In this document: positions 16,200 through 20,231 of the stretch, piece by piece
Position numbering within the stretch: position 1 is the first letter of the stretch
Layout of the letters: each line of letters starts with the position of its first letter
NCBI GenBank assembly: GCA_030638325.1
Contig: DAOWEV010000197.1
Coordinates: forward strand, 1 to 20,231
Reading direction: 5' to 3'
DNA length: 20,231 nucleotides
DNA from: Bacteroidales bacterium
GTDB lineage: Bacteria > Bacteroidota > Bacteroidia > Bacteroidales > JAGOPY01
Notes under the pieces: model-generated
Databases searched by the model: none
What the model saw: only the letters and a program-made list of their open reading frames with translations
Told to the model about the DNA's origin: nothing
Translations under genes and position numbers: made by a program

Positions 16200-16919
16200 T
16201 CACTCATTTATGGAAAACCTCCACGCACAATAATATTCTTCCGGGTGAGGATCAGGCGGGCAGGCGATGCATTCGGTCCGGATGCGCGGATCGATGGTTT
16301 CTACGAAGGAAGAGTATTCGATCAATCCACCGGATTTACACGGGTAATCCTCGAGGCCTTTCCGTTTCCTGGCAACCTGGACCCGGCATTCATTCATCCG
16401 GAAGACAAAGCTGTCCGGGGTTTCGTCTATAATGGATTGTGTGTTGACGCTTGCATACAGGCGGTATTGCAAGGCTTTTTTGAGTCCTTCCAGACCAGAC
16501 CTTTCGGGTAACTTAAGAAGCCTTTTGACAGACCATGCTTCAAAGGGGGAGAATTGCGCCCAGCAGGAATCATTGCACCGCTTGGCATCGAACATGCCCT
16601 TTGAAAATTCAACGGCCTGAAACCAGACGCCGTCATTGGCCAGCCAATTTACAGCTACGGCTTCCCTAAGTTCATTCAGCTTGTCTGTGGAAAGGTCCAG
16701 CAAAGGAGATGGGATATCCCCATCCATTTTAAAATCAAGGACTTTCGACAGTCTTTTCAGTTGGATTTCATAGCTTCTTTCATAAGCTGACTTCATGATC
16801 TCTCTGGCTTTTTCCCGGCCATATTGATGCTGTACTTCGGCAAACCACATGGCATGATGCATCATGGTGCGGTGCATATAGTCGATGATCAGCCGGGCTG
16901 TCATTATTTTATGATCCAT
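16200..16919 (-). CDS. cysteine-rich conserved protein, probably DUF6125 type
   Basis: This 239-residue protein has no signal peptide or membrane segment, so it is probably cytosolic. From memory it resembles the DUF6125 family, whose function is unknown. Matching stretches are HHAMWFAEVQHQYG (21-34), AVNWLANDGVWFQAVE (89-104), CNDSCWAQFSPFEAW (115-129), FRMNECRVQ (173-181), DYPCKSGGLIEYS (191-203) and ECIACPPDPHPEEYYCAW (216-233). Seven Cys (115, 119, 178, 194, 217, 220, 231) and the His residues 21, 22 and 31 could bind a metal or iron-sulfur cluster; this is inference from their spacing (CxxxC, CxxC). The ATG at 16919 overlaps the upstream gene by 11 nt, which points to translational coupling. 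An alternative ATG at 16902-16904 would remove five residues. Confidence 0.75.
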   Translation of the reverse strand: MDHKIMTARLIIDYMHRTMMHHAMWFAEVQHQYGREKAREIMKSAYERSYEIQLKRLSKVLDFKMDGDIPSPLLDLSTDKLNELREAVAVNWLANDGVWFQAVEFSKGMFDAKRCNDSCWAQFSPFEAWSVKRLLKLPERSGLEGLKKALQYRLYASVNTQSIIDETPDSFVFRMNECRVQVARKRKGLEDYPCKSGGLIEYSSFVETIDPRIRTECIACPPDPHPEEYYCAWRFSINE

Positions 16920-17436
16920 ATTTATTTATTGACTTATTGATAACAGCTTGTGTGCTGAGTATCTTAGCGAGAACTTCTGTGGATACTTCATGTCCATAGC
17001 TTTTCAGCTTCTCAAGTATATTGCTCCTTTTGACTTTTGGTGAGTTGGCTGACTGGAGTATTTTTCTGATCTCCTTGAATTGATGGCCTTTCAGTTCATC
17101 CTCAAGCGCTTCCATAACAGTGTCGAAAATGACATCTGAGCTTGTGTCCTGCTCAGGCAAGCCGAAGGTCTTTAACTCCTCAATGGAAGCCTCCAGGATT
17201 TCCATCCCCAGCTTTTTACAAGTGTCGATATAAGATGATGAACCCGTGGTATCACGCAGCGACCAACTGCTGAAATCGTATTCAATACCCTCTATCTGCC
17301 TGACCTTCTGAGAGGTATCTCCAAATATCCGGGCAAGGATAATGATGGTGTATTTTTTCCAGGCTTCCAGATCAAAATCTTTTGCATCTAACTTTTGGAT
17401 CTGTGTTTTCAGTAGTTCTATCTCTTTTTTAGGCAT
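16909..17436 (-). CDS. hypothetical helical protein
   Basis: I do not recognise this 175-residue protein with confidence. It is hydrophilic and looks mostly helical, with no signal peptide. The first 90 residues contain KKYTIIILARIFGDTSQKV, the aromatic FSSWSLRDTTG motif, and ILEASIEELKTFGLP. A second, charged helical part covers about 95-175 and ends NKSINKYGS. The start at 17434-17436 (ATG, MPKKEIELLK) is preferred over an in-frame codon at 17511, because the extra 25 residues (MFLLLYKDN, ILFFKQILF) translate A/T-rich intergenic DNA and do not form a clean signal peptide. It overlaps the Cys-rich gene downstream by 11 nt. It diverges from dnaG across a 164-bp gap. A small helical partner or regulator of the downstream protein is a guess from the overlap only. 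Confidence 0.65.
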   Translation of the reverse strand: MPKKEIELLKTQIQKLDAKDFDLEAWKKYTIIILARIFGDTSQKVRQIEGIEYDFSSWSLRDTTGSSSYIDTCKKLGMEILEASIEELKTFGLPEQDTSSDVIFDTVMEALEDELKGHQFKEIRKILQSANSPKVKRSNILEKLKSYGHEVSTEVLAKILSTQAVINKSINKYGS

Positions 17437-17486
17437 TTTGAACAGAATTTGTTTAAAAAATAAAATTAAGTAAAAAATGGTTATGT

Positions 17487-17494
17487 TATCTTTG
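17487..17494 (+). promoter_or_regulatory. candidate promoter -7 box of dnaG (TATCTTTG)
   Basis: TATCTTTG followed by TA fits TAnnTTTG. A start near 17501 would give a leader of about 100 nt to the TTG at 17601. That leader contains a small hairpin, TCCGG (17514-17518) with CCGGA (17523-17527). No -33 TTTG is visible. Confidence 0.5.
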
Positions 17495-17600
17495 TAAAGT
17501 AAAAGAAACAATATCCGGGAATCCGGAGATATAATTTATGTGCCAAAAATTTACCCAAGGCCAAATAATGGAATTGTTGAATTATTGATTTATTGAAGCA

Positions 17601-19544
17601 TTGATACCTAAAGAAACCATAGCACGTATCATGGAAGCCACCCGGATCGAGGAGGTTATCGGTGAATTTGTCAACCTTAAGAAAAGCGGGCAGAGCCTGA
17701 AGGGCTTGAGCCCGTTTACTGACGAGAGAAACCCCTCCTTCTATGTTTCACCGGCAAAGAATATTTTTAAATGCTTTAGCTCCGGGAAAGGTGGCAATGC
17801 CGTGAACTTCCTGATGGAACATGAACATTTTACTTATCCGGAGGCCTTGAGATACCTGGCCGGGAAGTATGCTATCGAAATAGTGGAGAGAGAGCAGACA
17901 CCTGAAGAGCTGCAGGCAGTTAATGAACAGGAAGCATTGTTCTCTGTGACTGCATTTGCTGAGAAATATTTTTCCGAAACCCTTTTCAATTCAGAGAAGG
18001 GTCAGGCTATCGGCCTGGAGTATTTCAAGGATCGTGAATTCCGGGAAGATACCATCAGGGAATTCCAGCTTGGCTATTGTCAGGATGAATGGGATGCTTT
18101 TACCAGGCAGGCGCTGCACGAAGGATACAAGATTGAATATCTGGAAAAATCAGGCCTTACGATCGTCAAGGAAGAAAAAAGGTATGACCGGTTTCGCGGC
18201 CGGGTGATCTTTCCCATCCATAATTTATCGGGTAGGGTGACCGGTTTCGGCGGACGAACGCTAAAGTCGGGGGATAACATCCCAAAATACCTGAACTCGC
18301 CTGAGTCTGAGATCTATAATAAAAGCAAGGTGCTGTACGGCCTGTATTACGCAAAGAATGCAATTATCCGGCAGGATAACTGTTACCTCGTGGAAGGCTA
18401 TACCGATGTGATTTCAATGTATCAGGCGGGCATTCAGAATGTGGTGGCTTCTTCGGGCACGGCACTTACAACCGACCAGATAAAACTCATCAAGAGGTAT
18501 ACTACCAATATCACTTTATTGTATGATGCCGACACTGCCGGGATCAAAGCTTCCTTCCGGGGCATCGATATGATTCTTGAAGAAGGCATGAACATACGAA
18601 TCGTGTTGTTCCCCGAAGGTGAAGACCCGGATTCATTTGCCCGGAAGCACCGCCGGAAAGAGCTGGAGGAGCTGATCACCGGACAGGCCACTGATTTTAT
18701 CAGTTTCAAGACCAGGTTGCTGCAGGAAGAAGCAGCTGGCGATCCGATAAAAAAAGCTTCACTAATCAAAGAGATCATTAACAGTATAGCGTTGATCCCC
18801 GATGCTATCTCCCGTTCAGTTTATGTGAAAGAGTGCAGTGCTATGCTGGATGTCGGGGAAAGTGCACTCATGAACGAGCTGAATAAGATACGGCGGAACC
18901 GTTTTCGGAAAAAGACGCAACAGTACCGGGCAGATGAGCCTCCCGAAACCATAACAGTTCCTGCAGAAAAACAGATAGAAACAGACCCCTCTGATACACG
19001 TTATCAGGAACGTGATATCATCAGGCTATTATTGATGTATGGCAATAAACAGATTGTATTTACCGAGGAAAATGAAGACGGGATACCCATAGAGAATCCT
19101 GTCGGGGTGGCCAGGTTTATTGTAGAGGAGATCAGCCGGGATGACATAATATTCCGGGATAAGATCTATCAGAAAATTTTTAATGTGTTTGCCGGCGAAT
19201 TAGATAGCGACCGTGTCATTGATGAACAGTTCTTTATCAATGATGAAGATCAGGGCGTAGCCAACACCACCATCGACCTGATCAGTTCACCATATGAGCT
19301 GAGTGAAAATTGGATCAGGAATAAGATTACAGTGGTTACGGAACAGGACAAACTCCGGGAAGCCGTTTACAATACGGTACTGTCATTTAAGGCCAGAACC
19401 ATTGAGAACCGGATCATTGAAAATCAACAAAAATTAAAGGGCGCCACTGAAGACGATGCAATAATACTGCTTTCAGAGTTGAAAAAGCTAAAAGATATTA
19501 ATATGCAGATCAATAACCAGTTGGGGAGGGTTGTGATACGGTAG
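17601..19544 (+). CDS. dnaG: DNA primase, zinc-ligand-poor form
   Basis: DnaG synthesises RNA primers at the replication fork with the DnaB helicase. The 647-residue length is normal. The N-terminal domain aligns with the CHC2 zinc-binding domain (GLSPFTDERNPSFYVSPAK, 35-53; CFSSGKGGNAVNFLMEHE, 58-75). The four ligand positions C-x2-H-x17-C-x2-C read S37, T40, C58 and S61, so only one ligand remains. The catalytic core follows (FRGRVIFPIHNLSGRVTGFGGR), with the TOPRIM motifs VEGYTDVIS and LLYDADTAG intact. The region after about 440 is the helicase-binding part. Serine-type replacements at these sites are, to my knowledge, also seen in flavobacterial primases. The start is TTG at 17601: MIPKETI matches the family N-terminus, an in-frame TGA lies 15 bp upstream, and the next ATG (residue 11) would cut the conserved start. 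Confidence 0.95.
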   Translation: MIPKETIARIMEATRIEEVIGEFVNLKKSGQSLKGLSPFTDERNPSFYVSPAKNIFKCFSSGKGGNAVNFLMEHEHFTYPEALRYLAGKYAIEIVEREQTPEELQAVNEQEALFSVTAFAEKYFSETLFNSEKGQAIGLEYFKDREFREDTIREFQLGYCQDEWDAFTRQALHEGYKIEYLEKSGLTIVKEEKRYDRFRGRVIFPIHNLSGRVTGFGGRTLKSGDNIPKYLNSPESEIYNKSKVLYGLYYAKNAIIRQDNCYLVEGYTDVISMYQAGIQNVVASSGTALTTDQIKLIKRYTTNITLLYDADTAGIKASFRGIDMILEEGMNIRIVLFPEGEDPDSFARKHRRKELEELITGQATDFISFKTRLLQEEAAGDPIKKASLIKEIINSIALIPDAISRSVYVKECSAMLDVGESALMNELNKIRRNRFRKKTQQYRADEPPETITVPAEKQIETDPSDTRYQERDIIRLLLMYGNKQIVFTEENEDGIPIENPVGVARFIVEEISRDDIIFRDKIYQKIFNVFAGELDSDRVIDEQFFINDEDQGVANTTIDLISSPYELSENWIRNKITVVTEQDKLREAVYNTVLSFKARTIENRIIENQQKLKGATEDDAIILLSELKKLKDINMQINNQLGRVVIR

Positions 19545-19595
19545 GGATACGGTTGTAATGCGGTGGAGATACAGCAGCCTGCAGGCATAAAACAC

Positions 19596-19629
19596 AACGG
19601 GAACCAAACCTGGTGGAGTGATTCCCGTT
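19596..19629 (-). terminator. stem-loop, possible terminator for leftward transcription
   Basis: AACGGGAA (19596-19603) and TTCCCGTT (19622-19629) form a perfect 8-bp stem; the alternative inner pair ACCA (19603-19606) with TGGT (19611-19614) can extend the fold. On the - strand the stem is followed by GTGTTTTATG, a short U-rich tail. On the + strand, 52 bp past the dnaG stop, no T-run follows. A perfect 10-bp palindrome GCCTGCAGGC (19577-19586) lies beside it. Confidence 0.4.
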
Positions 19630-19631
19630 CA

Positions 19632-19666
19632 CTTGACGGTCGCCGGAGCTTCCGTTAAGCGTCAAG
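19632..19666. other. inverted repeat with two alternative pairings
   Basis: CTTGACG (19632-19638) is the exact reverse complement of CGTCAAG (19660-19666). CTTGACGG (19632-19639) can also pair with CCGTTAAG (19652-19659) using one G-T pair. The two folds exclude each other. Confidence 0.5.
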
Positions 19667-19680
19667 CTACTGTTATTATG

Positions 19681-19920
19681 ACTTACCTTTCGATTCCGGT
19701 TCCTTGCGGTTCCTTCTTGTTCTGGTCGAAGGCCGGTTCCGCGCAGCCTTGCGGCTTTGTTTTCCCTTTCCCCAGCTCTTGCTTGCTGACCGCCGTTTTG
19801 CTCCGCCTTGCAGCTTCGCTCTGCTTTGGTCCCCTTGCTTTTCGCCGCCTTCCGACTTCACTCCGCTTTGCAGCTTTGTGTTGTTTTTCAGCTTTGGGCC
19901 GCTTGGGCCAGACTTTGTAT
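19681..19920 (+). other. A-poor, pyrimidine-rich stretch with degenerate repeats
   Basis: By direct count only 16 of 240 bases are A and about 70% are pyrimidines, unlike the rest of the window. TTTGCTCCGCCTTGCAGCTT (19797-19816) and TTCACTCCGCTTTGCAGCTT (19857-19876) match at 17 of 20 positions, exactly 60 bp apart. Short reading frames exist on both strands, but their products are low-complexity (Lys/Arg/Gly/Ser-rich on the - strand, Phe/Leu/Pro/Cys-rich on the + strand) and not believable proteins. Confidence 0.75.
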
Positions 19921-19998
19921 CTGCCTCCCCCGTGAAGGTTTAGCGTCGCTCGCCGTCCTGCTCGCGTGAGCCTGCCTTTTATCGCTCACTTGATGAAA

Positions 19999-20030
19999 CA
20001 AATATACTATGATTTAAACTATTTGCGCAA
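19999..20030 (-). promoter_or_regulatory. candidate - strand promoter (TTG / 21 nt / TATATTTG)
   Basis: The - strand carries TTG (20030-20028), a 21-nt spacer, and TATATTTG (20006-19999). This is the only place in the window where I see both a -33-like TTG and a TAnnTTTG box at the expected distance. It points into the A-poor stretch, not towards a recognised gene. TTGCGCAA at 20023-20030 is itself a small palindrome. Confidence 0.45.
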
Positions 20031-20070
20031 GTTTTTTCACTCCTTTTAATTAACATTGTATTAACCGACT

Positions 20071-20090
20071 TTATTAACAATTGTTAATAA
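20071..20090. other. perfect 20-bp palindrome
   Basis: TTATTAACAA at 20071-20080 is followed directly by its exact reverse complement TTGTTAATAA. Further TTAAC or TTAAT motifs surround it (20048-20066). Each arm resembles the DnaA box TTATCCACA with two mismatches. It could be a dimeric regulator site; the A/T content makes an RNA terminator unlikely. Confidence 0.7.
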
Positions 20091-20093
20091 TTA

Positions 20094-20139
20094 TAGAAGG
20101 CGCTCAATCACAGTCAGTCTGGAAAACCTGAGCCTTCTA
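20094..20139 (-). other. stem-loop behind the edge gene
   Basis: TAGAAGG (20094-20100) pairs with CCTTCTA (20133-20139), and CTCA (20103-20106) with TGAG (20129-20132). This gives 11 pairs with a 2-nt bulge and a 22-nt loop. On the - strand it begins 28 nt past the stop of the gene at the right edge and is followed by TAATTATT, so it may be a weak terminator or 3' UTR hairpin of that gene. Confidence 0.45.
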
Positions 20140-20167
20140 CAGTGCCTTGAAAAACCATTCGAAATGC

Positions 20168-20231
20168 TCATTTATTGATCTTGAACGTTATCACCCTGTA
20201 TTTTTTATTGTACCAGGCATTCTTCAGTTGA
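20168..20231 (-). CDS. C-terminal end of an unidentified gene (cut by window edge)
   Basis: Read from the right edge on the - strand, one frame stays open for 20 codons and ends in TGA at 20168-20170. The product ends LKNAWYNKKYRVITFKINK, a believable protein C-terminus rather than a low-complexity translation. The other two - strand frames stop at once or after eight codons. Too little is visible to name a family. The stem-loop shortly downstream fits a gene end here. Confidence 0.4.
   Translation of the reverse strand, partial: QLKNAWYNKKYRVITFKINK

Larger units (their letters stand above)
19596..19992 (-). ncRNA. possible unassigned non-coding RNA, about 400 nt
   Basis: A - strand promoter candidate at 19999-20030 would start transcription near 19992, and the stem-loop at 19596-19629 could end it. 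In between there is no convincing gene. The RNA would be purine-rich and U-poor, with potential hairpins. A 5' stem is formed by 19984-19989 and 19966-19971 (GTGAGC/GCTCAC). Two CC-GCAA-GG tetraloop-like hairpins lie at 19745-19756 and 19702-19709. CTTGACG/CGTCAAG (19632-19638, 19660-19666) forms a stem near the 3' end. It does not match the landmarks of tmRNA, RNase P RNA, SRP RNA or 6S RNA that I looked for. It may equally be decayed intergenic repeat DNA. Confidence 0.25.

Noticed and set aside
16920..16950. TTATTGA-type short repeats here and at 17570-17600
   Set aside because: These are short A/T-rich similarities of low complexity, with no consistent period.
17437..17511. N-terminal extension of the hypothetical protein upstream of its ATG
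   Set aside because: The extra residues translate A/T-rich intergenic DNA, give no proper signal peptide, and begin without an ATG.
19676..19861. 61-residue very basic protein on the - strand
   Set aside because: It is a translation of the purine-rich strand with low-complexity Lys/Arg/Gly/Ser content; overlapping frames on both strands are equally open, so there is no coding signal.
19618..19943. Small + strand reading frames rich in Phe, Leu, Pro and Cys
   Set aside because: They follow from the A-poor composition, which lacks stop codons by chance; the products show no domain or signal.
19590..19995. tmRNA, RNase P RNA, SRP RNA or 6S RNA
   Set aside because: I looked for the tmRNA ends, the RNase P conserved GAGGAAAGTCC block and the SRP GGAAG/AGCAG loop on both strands and found none.

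Overview
The window looks like a chromosomal segment of a Bacteroidota bacterium, probably a Bacteroidales or related anaerobic lineage. The evidence is: the pair of a one-domain starch-synthase-like protein and a DUF4270 lipoprotein; the order ileS, DksA/TraR-like regulator, lspA; two FISUMP-domain surface proteins; almost no Shine-Dalgarno sequences; and several TAnnTTTG promoter -7 boxes. No mobile element, CRISPR array, rRNA or tRNA was recognised.

Layout. (1) 57-2384, + strand: a PDZ-containing S41 (CTP-type) protease and an Fe/Mn superoxide dismutase. (2) 11194 down to 2429, all - strand: ileS, a zinc-ligand-poor DksA/TraR-like protein, lspA, the truncated starch-synthase-like protein, the DUF4270 lipoprotein and glmS. 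The intergenic gaps carry octanucleotide and 25-bp tandem repeats and several stem-loops. (3) 17436 down to 11551, - strand: two poorly characterised proteins whose genes overlap by 11 nt, then two exported FISUMP proteins. The larger one (1209 aa) has four FISUMP modules at a regular spacing of about 300 residues with fibronectin-like linkers. (4) 17601-19544, + strand: dnaG primase from a TTG start, diverging from region 3. (5) 19545-20167: about 620 bp without a convincing gene. It holds several inverted repeats, an extremely A-poor stretch, a good - strand promoter candidate, a perfect 20-bp palindrome, and then the last 20 codons of a gene entering from the right edge on the - strand.

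Function. Most genes are housekeeping: tRNA charging, lipoprotein maturation, amino-sugar synthesis, primer synthesis and oxidative-stress defence. Three of these proteins have altered signature sites. IleRS has a GxHH instead of an HxGH motif and KMSKR instead of KMSKS, which is the type associated with strong mupirocin resistance. DnaG has lost three of four zinc ligands, and so has the DksA/TraR-like protein.

I found no complete new defence or mobile system. The best candidates for undescribed biology are the possible - strand non-coding RNA at about 19596-19992, the overlapping unknown gene pair at 16200-17436, and the repeat-built FISUMP surface protein.
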